Below are positions 1 to 13,400 of a DNA stretch of 64,000 nt, one piece after another (the stretch's first letter is position 1; every line of letters begins with the position of its first letter). Under the pieces are notes generated by a model that saw only the letters and a program-made list of their open reading frames with translations, was not told the DNA's origin and did no database searches. The position numbers were made by a program, and so were the translations under genes. The stretch covers positions 2,106,704-2,170,703 of the forward strand of contig JACDQD010000009.1 of the NCBI GenBank assembly GCA_019843655.1. Direction: 5' to 3'. The stretch is from Lethocerus indicus (lineage: Eukaryota > Arthropoda > Insecta > Hemiptera > Belostomatidae).

Positions 1-1735
1 CGACTTATTTGTGCAAAGATGTTGGCGTACTTAAAAATATGTACAACGCGCCACTTGTTGGTGAATTCTGCAATTACTTTGTTGTCGACCCAATAATTAA
101 GAAAAAATACAAAATAATATTTGTATATATGCCCTAAAGTGGGATACACTATTTGAATACGGAGAGGACAATCTGTCGATGAAATTTTATCCAAAAAATA
201 ATGGATAAATCAATCGGGTAAAAATCATTGGTCGGGGAGTAAGAGCGATGGGTCGACATTTCCCGCTAATGGGGTTCACACTTCTCCTCATAATCGGGAC
301 AAAAACCCAGCCCTAAGATCATAAATCTTCCTTCTTATATATATATACAACAGTGAGCTATAAATCAGGCTAATAGTCTTTTGGAAAATTGTTTCCAAGG
401 CTGAAATAAAAACGGACCCTTTGTTTACACTTTAGGGCGTTAATGCTGGGCCGCCTTGTAAGCAAACGGAAGATCACCCCCCGGTGTTGGACCTCATAAA
501 ACTCTTTTATCGTTATTCATCTTTCTTAAATAATGCCGAGATTGTAATTAAAGTTTTTACCAACTTCCGTTGGAAGAACATTCCTTGTGGGACCGCCCCT
601 GCCGGTCCCTTCGTCATGGGCGTCCTGCTTCGCAAAGTATTGAACGATTGTGCCGGAAATCAGTTCTGTGATAAATCAAGTTCTGGTCTGGGAAACTTTC
701 GCTAGTGAAATTAAAGTTTTACTACTGTGGAGGAGTGTGAAGTGTGATCTGGGCTAAAGCACAGAGTGCGGTCCCATTATCGCCTAACCTCACTATCCGA
801 CCGCTTTCGTATATCGATAGAAAGGGTGTCCCGAAATTAACGCAAAATTTGCAGTAAAGTTAGGAAACCCTATTAAAAAAAACCATTCGACAGCCGATAG
901 TTTAGGGTCAGTACAAATGGAGCGTTACGCGATAGAACAACGTGTTTTCATTGTTGAACAATATTTCAAAAATAATGAAAGTTCGGCAGCCACAGTCGGC
1001 ATAGTGATTTAACTTCGTCATGTTTGTGAACATCAACAAGTGGATGCGGATTTTTCGAACGAAATCTTTTTTAGCGACGAAGCGCATTTTCACCTCGATG
1101 GTGATGACTCCATTTGTACTGATCCTAAACTATCAGCTTTCAAATGGGTTTTTTTTAATAGCGTCGCCAACTTTACTGCAAGAACGGTGGCAAATTCAAA
1201 TCTTGCGTTAATTTTGGGACGCCATTTATATCCTCCAGTCAACATTTCCTATCCGTTGCGTCCTGTAGTTATTTTAAGAAGAACAAGAGTTCTTTATACG
1301 GCGTTAGAGAATAATGTATATGGGTTTTAAGTAATTCGTGCTTCGTCTGTTCGGTGGACACAATAAGACTACTGCTGTTCGATTATGAGGAACTTTTCCT
1401 CAAGACCGGTTATTGTACTACCGAATTACAGCGCCTTCCGGACGATAATTGGACTTAGGAGACGAAGACGAGAAGAAGTTGGTAATTCGAGCTCATCTTG
1501 GAGGGAGAGAACCCAATCTCGCTTCGGAGGGATTTACTCGCTTTGCGGATTGAAAACTGTTTAAACCGAAAACAAACGGTTCTTCTGAAATTCAATTATC
1601 TGCGGACGCGCCGCTCTACAGTAAAGTCCTTTTATTTCGAACAATTTTCAAAGCGAATTCTGACGTAAATATGTCTTATGTAGATGGATATATCGGGCCA
1701 AAAAATTATTTAATTTGTCCTACAATTTGTTTCAG
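1..1735. other. Upstream region / 5' part of Tre1-like gene, with a transposon remnant
   Basis: No protein exon is supported here. It holds the deleted mariner-type element at 824-1223 (separate entry). At its right edge a pyrimidine-rich acceptor ends in TTTCAG at 1735, directly before the first coding exon of the receptor gene. The acceptor implies at least one non-coding 5' exon further upstream, possibly outside the window. I could not recognise a promoter or a donor for that exon. Confidence 0.5.
824..1223 (+). mobile_element. Internally deleted mariner/IS630-type DNA transposon with transposase fragments
   Basis: A relic of about 400 bp bounded by inverted repeats. The left end reads GGGTGTCCCGAAATTAACGC (824 onward). 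The right end, read on the other strand, is GGCGTCCCAAAATTAACGC (ending near 1223). Inside, an ATG at 917 opens a reading frame MERYAIEQRVFIVEQYFKN, the N-terminal helix-turn-helix motif of a widespread insect mariner-like transposase family, which stops at 1012. About 30 bp later another frame gives FSDEAHFHLDG (about 1064-1096), the block around the first catalytic aspartate of the DDE domain. Everything between these two motifs and after the second is missing, so the copy cannot encode an enzyme. No clear target duplication was seen at the ends. The family assignment rests on motif memory. Confidence 0.8.
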
Positions 1736-1817
1736 AAAAGATGACCGACTACGGAGACCCTTTCCTCGACGAAGAGCTGAAAACGGATATATCCAACGGC
1801 ACTGTCATACTGCCCCA
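1736..1817 (+). other. Tre1: First coding exon of the Tre1-like receptor, isolated by a 21.5-kb intron
   Basis: The exon begins after TTTCAG at 1735, has five bases of 5' UTR (AAAAG) and then ATG at 1741. It encodes the extracellular N-terminus and ends CCCCA before GTGAGT at 1818. The split codon CA+T (His26) joins exactly onto the exon starting at 23325 after TTGCAG. The merged reading (TVILPHYSQELLTFAAV) runs directly into TM1, which is the main reason to link these distant pieces. Confidence 0.85.
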
Positions 1818-4800
1818 GTGAGTACTTTTTGTAAACTTTATAGAATAAATCGTATTGTAAGCTTTTCTGAGACAGTCTTCTGAATAGACAAATCTTCAAA
1901 TTTGAGCAGGCCCACGAAATTCTGTCCTTTAAGCGGGTGCCCAAAAAGGTCTTAAGGGTTTTTACCTGCTGACTCGGACAGAGGGCTCCACGAGCTGCAT
2001 TCTGAACAGCTAGAGGTCTCGCTCTAGACCGATAATAAAGTCTTTACGGCATTAAAACTCGCTTTTGGTAGTAGGTTGTTGGGTAACTTAGGCCTGTTTT
2101 ACAGCGGTAATCCAAAACTTCTCCTACCTCCCCAACATACTTCGGCATTTAAAGTAGTTCAGGAAATTATAAACTCGGCCAAATTTCACTGCAAAAAATG
2201 AATATCAAATGAACTCATTCGCGACTGCATTCTCCAATTTTCAATTATTTCTGGAAATTTGTGCTGTGGGTTTAAATTCTGTTCTTAAATGTGCTCCCTT
2301 CAAATAACCTCCAATAAGACGAGTCCCTTATTAGTTTATCTTATAGTTTATTAACTTTAAAATTCAGTCGCAAGGCACTTTATTAAGAGTACTTTATTCA
2401 TACATCTGAAATTTTATCTATGAGCGGAATCGGGACATTAACGCCTATTGCGTATTTTAATATTTTGAACATTTTATATCCAACCTGCTGCCTTTGGGTT
2501 AGGGCGGCGTAAAATTGGCTGGTGGCAGGTGGACTTACGTAATACATATTATATATATATATTGTATATTGTGGTGCCGAGCACATATATACAAGGTAGG
2601 TGGAAGAAGGAGTAGAATTAAGTTAGGGACCGTGTGGGCGTCCAACCGCGCCATTCGCCTAAAAGCAGGTCTCTCTTCTTATTCTTTAAAGACGAAATAA
2701 GTCGGGTACAATTCGTGCGGACCAGTCCGACACCGCCCGCGTTACTTAGGTTTAGTGTATGGCCTATCGCAGTCCTGTATTTCCTTCCTCCTCTAAGTGC
2801 AAGTCCTCCTTTCACTTCGATTTTTAGATTGCTCCCGTACGCACTTGGACCGTACGCTGCCCGAATACAAAACTTACGGGCATAAACTGTATTCTGCTGT
2901 ATTGAAAACTTTTGACATAACATAGAATTTTGTTCACACGCGGCCAAATTTCTAGAGTTTCGATTCTTAATATTCCCGTTCAAGGTGGACGTAATTAATT
3001 TTAATAGTTGACTAGAGTCAGGATTATTTAAGTAATCTTAGGTAATCAGCATTACCTAGCCTAGCATAACCTAACCGATCCTAACCTCCCCCCAGTTCGA
3101 AGCATGCTCGTAGTATGCCTATACGAGGTCGGTTTTTTTTAGTTTTCCACCAAATAAGTATATTCCTAAGCCACGTGTTTGTATGTATATCACTATGCCG
3201 ACAATTGCGTCGCGAATGTCTTTTTTGCTTTGAACGCACGTGGAAGAACAAAATTGGCTTTACGATAACGCCTGCCCGCCCACATCGCTTCTTGTGCGCG
3301 AATTTTTGGCCAAAAACAAGACACTGATAATGACTTTCTCAAAGTTCCCAAAACTGAAAGAAAAGGCACACGAAAGGACGGCGCTACGCTACAATTGAGG
3401 AGACACAAAAACGGCATCGAAGATTGGGCTTAACGAGATCGCAAAAATGAATTTTTGAAGCGATTCGAGGATTGGAAAAAACGTTGGCACAAGTGTATAA
3501 TATGGGGATTATTTTGAAGGGGACAAAATAGATATTCGTAAATAAATAAATAATTTTTGAAAAAACCCAAAATTCGCGTTACTTACAGACCTCGTATATA
3601 GCTATTTTACTGCCATTATAGACAGCTATTAGGTATTTTACTGTAGGTACCAGTAGGTAGTTCGTGTCTGATCCTAGCGGAAACGGTAACCCGGGTAACG
3701 ACAGCCCTAATTATCGATTCAATGCTAATCTGAAGCTAAATCGAGCGTAACGGTATGACCAGTCGAGTGTGGAGAAGACGGCTTCTGTCCGAGGGCCAAC
3801 AATGCCTATATCAAACAATGCCACCGTTTATTCGGACTTGGACGACGAAGCGGCGTAGAACGGTTTAATGTCGGTTGACTGAACTTCAGTCAACATTCTA
3901 GCTTTTCGGTATACTTATACGGGCGGTACTCCACGCCTTGGAGCGATCCAAACTGAATCCCGCAAGTTGTGCTTCGACTATTTCGAGGACTGTTTTAATG
4001 AAGACGCAGTGAAGGTTTTTTACCCGACCGCACTACTAAGTTTATAATTAGAAATGAAGGACGGAGAAAAATTAAAAACCTCCGGCGGTGATAAGCGAAT
4101 TCTCTGACAGCTTCTCGGTTTTCCTCCTCTCCCTGTATACTGTACCGCTCCTGCGGGTCCACACAATTTTGTTTAATCCCCATATTCGTTCAATTCTTCT
4201 GGGACAAAGGTCTTAGAACTTCGATTCCCGGCTGCAACTGAAGACATTATCTGTGTGGGATATAGTTGATAATTTGTCCGCTTGGAGCAGCACTAATCGG
4301 AGATCGTCTCCGTTATCTCGGTCGGTTGTTAACAGCCTCTGTGATTCATATTACATCATTATTTTCTTCCTTTACTCCCTCTCAGTGTTTTATCTGCTCT
4401 TTTCGAGCTGAAAAAAAGGAGGAGTTAAACTGTTAAAAGCGATCCGTTACAAATTCGATGCCGATAACTCTCGAGCTCTCTCGGGCGTGTGTGGGCCCGT
4501 TTAGAGACGTTGTTTCTAAATTCAGCTCTCATCCTTTATTAGGACACTCCTCCGGATTATGTTCGGTGGCGCCGATCCCAAATATAATATATGTAGCTCG
4601 GCATATGTGAAGCGAATTCCAGTCAATTTTCCACACCAATGTTCGTCCCTTTCCGCCGTGAGAGAATCAGCCCAATAAATTGGTTCAGAAGGTGAAAGAG
4701 AGCCAGTCACCAACCGGAAGAGAGAATGAATCAAAAACATAATTATCGATTTCAAGATCGCCGGCAGCGGAAGGTGACTGGCGGGGACTTGTCGATCGAT

Positions 4801-7428
4801 TAAAACACGAATCTCCCTTTCAAGCGATCAAGTTTTCGACTAACGAAAATTCCCTGGGTTGGAATGCCGTAGGTTTGTGCTTTTTCTGCCTCCTCTAGCT
4901 GGTTCGGTCTTTCGCTAGACCGGTTTCGGCCGCTCGCCATCTTCAGTAGCGGTGTTTGACACTGTCGGAACTTTCGACGTTTTCGGCCTTCCTCACTGCA
5001 CTGTCACTGTGTCACTTTGTACTGCGGTGGTTGTCCGTTTGTCGCGTGCGTGTATATATGCCAAAAGTGCCGAATGTGACTAACACCGCTACTGAAGATG
5101 GCGAGCGGCCGAAACCGGTCTAGCGAAAGACCGAACCGGCGAGAGGAGACACACGAAATGTACGGTATTTCAGTTTTTAGTGGACCAGTCGGCAGATATG
5201 TGTACGCAAATAGCCTTTTAGCGAAATCGAGGCGCCGGGTGATGGAGGGTTAAGGCCCTTCCGGTCGGTGCCGGAAGTGAATCGGCGGCTCGCACGTCTA
5301 CAGGAAGCGGCGACTGCAGTAGGCTCCTTTTGTGGCCGCCGCTGCCGAGTATAGACCGGAATTAGAAACATTTTTATTTTTTATTTCCATTATAAGACCG
5401 ATAAACGAATTAGCAATTTACGGCCGTATTTTGAGTTGTGGCAATCCACCGAGCTGCAAAATTCAATTCTCGCAATCAATTATCCTTCGTAAAATCGTCA
5501 ACACTATGACGATTTGGAAGTCCAATTCGTTCACGAACTCTAGCGGCCTCGCTATATGGATCCTTCCATTCAAAATTATCACTTTCATTCCTCCTCCTTC
5601 CAGAAAATTACGGAGCCCCTAAGAGGAAATGGCCGCGTTTTTTCCTCACTGCGGGCGTACTATCAACCATTCGTGTTATCGAAGTACAATTAAAAAATAA
5701 ATTGTATTTACATACGGAGCAATTCATATTTTAACGTTCTCGTCGGCGAATTATTTTCGAGCTTTCGAAAGGTTTTTCAGTGTCGCACTCGATAAGAGCT
5801 AAGCAGAAGAACGGGGTGGGAGAACGGAGAGTGAAGTCATTCGGAAGTTTTCATTTTCACGAGAATAAAGGAAGCCCCCGTTTAATCTCTTCCAGTCAAA
5901 AAAAATTCCGCTGCCAACGTCGGCTGTCGACAATTTCACAAAAATGAATGAACCGAAATATTCACTCATTCTTGACATCAGTCCGTTCCCCACGAACCTG
6001 AGCCGCGTGCACAAGTTTCCTACCGGCGGTGGTAGAAACCTCGCAGGGGGAAAAGATCGGTCAAATTGCCCGCAGGAGATTTTTCAGCCGGGATACATTC
6101 CAATTTTATATTCGAAAAATAAATAAATTACTAAAGACATAATTACGATACTAACGTTTTTTCAATTTCAGGAAATCACGCATAAAAATAATGCATGATG
6201 CATGATTTCTACTAATAAATCAAATTTTTCGGTCAAACGACGTTAAATTTCAAATATAAAATTTTCCCCTTTAATATAACACAATTATTTCATTCCAAAA
6301 TATTGTACTTAGGTCTATCGATCGATTTCCATCTGCCAGACGTCATAAACTTTAATAGGAGTTTCAATATACCGGAACTGAGATTTGAGAGCTCGAATAC
6401 GAACTGAAATGAGGATTTTGTGAAAAGTACGAACTCGTCTGTTCGTAAGCGCCATTCTTCTGAATCTTATTCGTCCGGTATAACTTTATTAATTTATTCG
6501 AATTTCTAGTTTAACATACCCGTTTTGTGGTCTGCGAGTGGTTGGAATACTGTGGAATCGCCGGTTCGGTCTTTCGCTAGACCCCGGTTTCGGCCGCTCG
6601 CCGTCTTCAGTAGCGCGGTGTCAGTCACTTTGGATGTTTTTCGTGCCATCCTCACTGCACTGTCACTGTGTCACTTGTACCGTCCGAAACCGGTCTAGCG
6701 AAAGGCCAAACCAGCGAGAGGAGACGGAAACACGCGAAATATACGGTATACCAGTTTTAATTCGAAACAACCATAATTTTTCCTAATTTCTTGAGGATTT
6801 TCCGAACAATTTCCAAAAAAAAGCGAAAACAACAATTGGACCCCTATAATACAACACCCCTATAATAGGCCGAGTAAACGTCATAAGACCGCATAATTAA
6901 AAAAAGTGCACGCAGACTTACGTATCGCTAATCGCAATTGTACTGTTGGGTACAAGTGCAGTGAGGATGCCCCCGAAAAACATCCAAAGTGACTGACACC
7001 GCTACTGAAGATGGCGAGCGGCCGAAACCGGTCTAGCAAAAGACCAAACCGCACACGTAGGAGACAGAAATACGCAAAATCTCTACGGTATGTTGGACAG
7101 AGTTGACAAAAAGCTGCGGGCGGACTAACGAAGCTGAGGATTGAGTTCACAATGTTTTTTTTTGGATTTCTGCACCCCAGCGCCAATAAAGAATAATGAA
7201 ATTCCGTTCATTTTTATACGAATTTATAATGCTCCGAATTTAATTTTTAAACCGAGTAAACGTGTTAAGACCGCATAATAAAGAAAAGTGCACGCAGGCT
7301 TGTGTATCGACTAGTACCGCTAATATTATGATTAGTTAATAAATTTGGCTCTTTCTTTCGGTTCGATTTTTCCCCCTTTTCTTCCACCACTTTAAATCAC
7401 TGATTGTTGAAGCATCGAGTGTTGTGGC

Positions 7429-7497
<69 letters not shown>

Positions 7498-10400
7498 CTT
7501 CTTGGGACGGAAATCGCGTCAAGTGCGGACGCGGCGTAAAGTGCGTCGACCCGCAACGCTGGGCATCCTCCTAGCACTCATTGATAATTCCCACTATCTC
7601 CACTGCACTCCCCATTATGAACCTTAATTTATATATATATTGTTAATTATTTTTAACTCGCTATCTGTCCACACTACACACCAATCTTCAAGCGTATTTA
7701 CATAAGTGCGCATTTAATGATGGCCATATAAATGACAAGGTATGAAAAAGGTAAAATGAAGGAAACACGCCTAGTTAGCCGGTAATATACAATGGGATTA
7801 GAAAAAAATACGAAAGTATTCGCAATCTTAAATAATTATGGAAAAAAATTTTCATAATTTCTGAAAAATATTCCTGTAAAAACTGTCGATTACGATAAAA
7901 TGTATTTTAATTTTCGAACCCTTCACATTGAGACCGGCGATTAAGTAATATTCTTATATCCGATAGAAATAATCCTATTTTAATAGAATATTTTTATTCT
8001 ATATTAAATATTTTGCTGGGGGACGTCTGTGTTGTATTAGCGCGGCGATATGTCTAATCATCCTGTGAACATCTAATGTCCAATGACCCGAATATCGGGA
8101 ATACGTAGAAGTATTAGGGGTACCCAAATATAATCGACATTATGACTTTGGAATTCATTTTATTTTGCTAAAAAACTTTAATTATTAATCTACTATATAT
8201 TCACCGATATTATCACAACTCTCCGCCACTTTTCCGGCAAGTTTTCGATTCCCCTGTTGAGGATATCCTCAAGACCAGAATGATATTTTATGTTTAAGTT
8301 TTAGTAGTTGTTCATGAGGCCTACGACTTTTGCTCGGGTCATTGCGGGAAATGTGCTAAAGACATCAACTGGGTTTAGAAAGACAGAAATTTATGAGGGA
8401 AAAGTAAGACGTGTATCAATTTTTTTGGTTCTTCTCCACTTGCGCTTACTCTACGTGTACTCGATCAAATGAAGTCCGAATTTCCCCTCGGCGGAAACTT
8501 TACCTGAATGCTTCCTCTTTCAGGAAGCTCCCATTATATTGTCCTTATTGGTACTCCCAACAGTGTTTGTTTCGAAGCGAGATGCGACGTCCGTTTTTGT
8601 TTTTGTTTTTTTCCATATCGTGCCCTACTGGAAGAGTCGAAAAACAGGATTTTATATTGTCGTACAAGAGACAGCCGATGATAGTCGAACAACTGTAGGA
8701 TGGGTTATAATGATAGCGGGCCGGGACGATAGCGAGCTCCCAAATGAGATAAACGAGGAAGGCCTAACGGTGATTCGCTTATCACCCCAACCCCCACAAA
8801 CTCCAATTCTATCCCCTGTTTCGAGAATTGAATTAACGAGTTGTTTGTTTTTACAAACCCCCCCCCCCCAATGAACGCATAACTGTATTGGACGGAGATA
8901 ACTATCGAACAGAGAGATAGCCCGAACATCCCGAATTTGAAGACGTAACATTTAGACGAAATTAAATTTAAAGAGAAAAGGAATATTTCTCTGTACGATA
9001 GTGATCCGATAAGCTAGACCGGATATAATTGTAGTAACGGATGGATCGCAACGCGTCACTAACCGAACGCTACTGGCCGTGGAGAAAAACAGCGACATCT
9101 GTAATTTACGAAAGAAATCGAGATTGTAGAACGGAAAAAATCGAAAAATAATAGTAGCGACGGAGGGCAACTAAAGATTAAAATCAAGATACTGGCAGAA
9201 ACGAGGACAGCGAATAAGGTACAGTAAATGATTCGAAACATTTAATTTTAGAGGAGATTTGACTAACTAAATACCGGCATCGTATTCTATTGTAGCGTAC
9301 TTAATTGATGGCGTATTCTTTTATGATTTATGACACTAAAATTCTCGCTATAAGGGATTTTTTATTAGACCCCTCTGCGTTCCCTGTATTATTTTTTTTC
9401 TTCAGTTTTGTATCCTTGCAATTGCCCATCCCCGATACCTCGACGGCCACATCTTGTTAATTAATTTCTAAATCGATAATTGTCCGGCATTCGATTCGCG
9501 CCCCCCCCCCGGCCACACGTACAGCACACAGACAGCGATAGCGTCCGCTTAGAGTTAATAGCATTATCTGAAACGCTTTGAGGAACAGTCCTCGGTTCCT
9601 GGAAGCGTAGGGCGGTAGGGACAAATCCGCTAATTGCTGAGAATAAGGCCGGGGGGGACCTGCCGGCCCGGAGATAGCGGAGAGGGCTTAGCAAGCATTA
9701 CTTGGAAAACTCGCTTTTCCAGTCTGCACCCCGTACAGTTTCCTCGGGTGGAAATGCAGGTGGTCGGTGACCCCCGGGGCTTAAGGCCGCCGGTTCCGGT
9801 ATAACTTAAATGCTAACTTAGCGCGTTTCCGTCTCCTCTCGCCGGAGTTTGCTCTTTTGCTAGACAGCGGTTTCGGCCGTTCGCCGTCTTCAGTAGCGGT
9901 GTCAACTGACAACCTTCGCCAATTACGGGCGTTCAGTGACCGACACCGACTTCGCGATGTACTATTATTAATTTTTCGAGACGAAAATGAGATACTAGTT
10001 TAATTTCGCTCGTCCGCCGGTGAACTAATGCAATGGGGTTGCGATACGCATTACGCATCGAAAATCAAGTGCGATACTTGGGCCCACAGTTGGACGGAAA
10101 ACTGACTTGGAATACAGTTCGGAAGAGTCGAACAAATGTATAACATATCAAAAGTGGTAATAAATTCGCACAAAAATAGGCGTACCGCAAGATGTCGGTG
10201 AAATCCGCAATGACTTAGTTGCCAACCCGATCTAAACGCCTAGTCGTGGCCATTAACGTGTTTTTACCGTATATTTTTTTTTAAAACAAAATCTCGTGGA
10301 CTATTGTTTCTAGAAACTGTTTATTGTGTCCGTAATATGCGGAATTAATTGGGACGAGCGAATTATTCGGGGGTCGACAGCGGTCGCGTTCGAGACCGCG

Positions 10401-13400
10401 ACTAACGGCCGCCATTTCGATGTAAATTTCACAAAGTGCAAACAAGCTTCCGCTGGTTAAACTGTTATGTAAATTGTCGTTCGCGAAATAAAGCCGAAAG
10501 TCGAATCCGCCTATTGTTTACGCGGGCTGCCCCTAATTTAGGGGATGCATTCCTGGGCTCTGAAAGCCCGCTTTGCGTGTCCGGAAGCGCTTTTGGGCCG
10601 GTCAAAAATTGGTAACGCGGTAAAAAAAAATTTTCCGTCGAAAGAGTTAGACTTTGGCCTCAGATTGCTTCTGTTGACGCTAGGATAAGACCGACAAAAA
10701 CAGACGTTTTAGTTAGCTCATATTCCACTCAATCTTGAAGGTATTTCGTATAACTTTTGTTTCATTGCACAATCAACTATCTTGCATGTTTGCAATTGCT
10801 ACTAAGTATCATCCCTGAGATGGTTCTCATGATAAAGAAATGACTACTGTTGACACTTTCTTGACTTGTTAGAGTGGAAAAGTGCTTGATAAGCGTTAAT
10901 CTAGTGGAGAAGATCTCTCCGGGTCTGTATCGGTACCGGAGGAAATAATTAGGAATATTTAGATCTTCGATTTCAAAATAGCCAGCTCAGAAAAAGAGAA
11001 TCGTTGCCGGACGCAGGGCGAGAAGTGTCCTGTTCCACTTTTACTCTGTGAAACGGCGGTAAAAGTGCAACCAAACTGCCGAGTGAAAGCTACTGAAGAT
11101 GGCGAACGGCCAAAACCGTTCTGGCAAGAGACCAAACCAGAGCGCTGAGTCAAGACTCGTGGTATTCCAATCCTTCGATTCCAAACCTCCGGTGAGACCT
11201 TTCGGTAGCATTCCATCGGGACCTAAGGCTAACATCAATTTTCCTGTCCGAAAAACGCATAAACGGTCAGCATCGTTAAATAAATAACGCACATAGCTTT
11301 TACCTCTACGTTAAGACGGAATAGGCGACTGGAGACACGAAATCGTTCCATAAATAATAAACGACAAAATTCTTTAAATTATAAGGTTGAGACTTAACTT
11401 TTATCTTCTAATGTTATTGATAATGCTACTGACTATAGAAAATCCATTAGCGTTAACGTTGTACCCCCAACTGTTCCGACTTCTAACAGTTGGAGACTGA
11501 AAGTTGGCTCTGATCTAAGTAGATAATGAAGTGGGACTAGTTCGGTAGTTGAAGAGCGTCTTCAGCGGTTCCCAGCCGGCGTCCTCAGAGCCAGCCTTGT
11601 CTCATGTCCCCTCTCTCTGTTTGGCGTTTTTGTCATTTTTTGTTTCATTTTCGTTCACGTTTCGGTTTGAAGAGGGTCGCCTCATTCTTAGACAGCGACG
11701 GAAACGCCCCGGGATTCTTTCTCTGCAGGCCGTATGAATTACGAGTGTATTTTCCGAGTCGGCGCTTTCGATCATTTACCGGTCTATATAAAAAAAAATT
11801 CCGAGCCTTTTCTGAAAAAGGTATTTCTTTTCGGGCGAAGTTTCATCGCTGTGGCGAATTTATAATTTTTCGCTACCGAAGACCGAAACCGGTAGAATAG
11901 GTCCTTATGCCAGTTTCGTTCGGATTCGGGATACCGGCCGGGACACGGTTTCGGCTTCTCGCCATCTTCGGTAGCCTACCGTAGGGATACTATTGAAGCA
12001 GTTAAATTATAATTGTATGACAATAAAGCACGGTTCCACGCTATTATTAGATTCCTAATTTTAAGCGATTACGCCCCGCTTCGTCTTCTGAATTTCCCCC
12101 TCCAATTGCTCCTTCTTCAACCTTTTCACGTATCCGATTCTCCATTTGGCATACTGACTAAATTCACCGTTTGGCCTTCTTCATTAACTACATAACAAAT
12201 AATTAATTGATTACAGATACATAATAATATATGTACGCAATAAATTACCTGACTAGCTTTGACTTCTTACCTCCTTAGTGAACTTCGTTCCCATCCTAAT
12301 TTACGAATTAGAACCGTAGGTTTGTGGTGTTTCTGTCTCCTCTCGCCGGTTTGGTCTTTTGCCAGACCGGTTTCGGCCGCTCGCCATCTTCAGTAGCGCG
12401 GTGTTAGTCACTGTCCGCACTTTGGATGTTTTTCGGGCATCCTCACTGCACTGCCACTGTGTCACTTTGTAACACCGCCGCTACTGAAGATGGCGAGCGG
12501 CCGAAACCGGTCTGGCAGAAGACCAAACCGGCGAGAGGAGACAGAACTCGTTTATGGAATATACCTTCATCCCCAGCGTCCTCATCAACAGAAAATTTAT
12601 GCTGTTAGCAGTTGTTTAGCGACAAACCGCCCGCCTAATGGATATTAGGGGAAATTGACCTCAATTTAAAAAATTTGACCCGATAACAAACGCCGTTGGG
12701 TTTTGGCCCTCTGTTTGTTGTTGTTGGGGGGGGGGCACACGTGTGCAGTGGTGAAGCAGGGGCGCATAATATCCCAGTTCGTGGGGTCGGACGGTACACG
12801 TGCACCAGTAACGAAGCATACTATCTCACTAACGCCGCTACCGGCCTATGGCGGTGTGTGTGGGGTGGGGGGGGGGTTATTCGTCAGTGACTAACCGACT
12901 GTGGATAGTAGTCGTCGGCTCAGTCGAGTTAGTTTATTCGGCGCGTAAACACGCCCAGTGAGCGTCTGCGTTAGTTCGACGGCGACCATCAAATATGACT
13001 AGCACGCTCAGAGACGTGTGAGTACCAGCAATAGTTTTTCTAGTCTAAAACCCCTTTGAGTCCAGTTTCAGTCTCCGAATGTTTGCCCCACGTAAACTGT
13101 TCCGAGTATGCCCACTAATCTTGCTGATGGCAATCCCGGGTACAGCTTAACCGTTTTACCTGCGAGAAAGCGAGTTAAATATTGTTGAAAATAAACCTTG
13201 GGACTTCGTGTGTTAAAGAAAGACAGGTAATTATGCAGGCGCGTTGCGAATTGACGATTGCGACCAAAAAGAGCGAGACGGTTCACCACAGTACGCGAAC
13301 AGTGCGATCGCGATGCTTGCCACTAAAACGGTTAAGACCGAATCAGTATTAAAGTACTAAAATTGAACCGTGTTCTTTTCGAATATTCCGCATTTGCGGA

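Noticed and set aside
2618..2983. 121-codon minus-strand open frame
   Set aside because: No recognisable family; flanks look like ordinary intron.
7392..7627. Ser/Leu and Arg/Glu repeat proteins
   Set aside because: They are translations of the GA microsatellite.
8866..8876. C and G homopolymers here and near 9501, 12727 and 12866
   Set aside because: Too short and isolated to name as structured elements; noted only as places where base calls may be unreliable.
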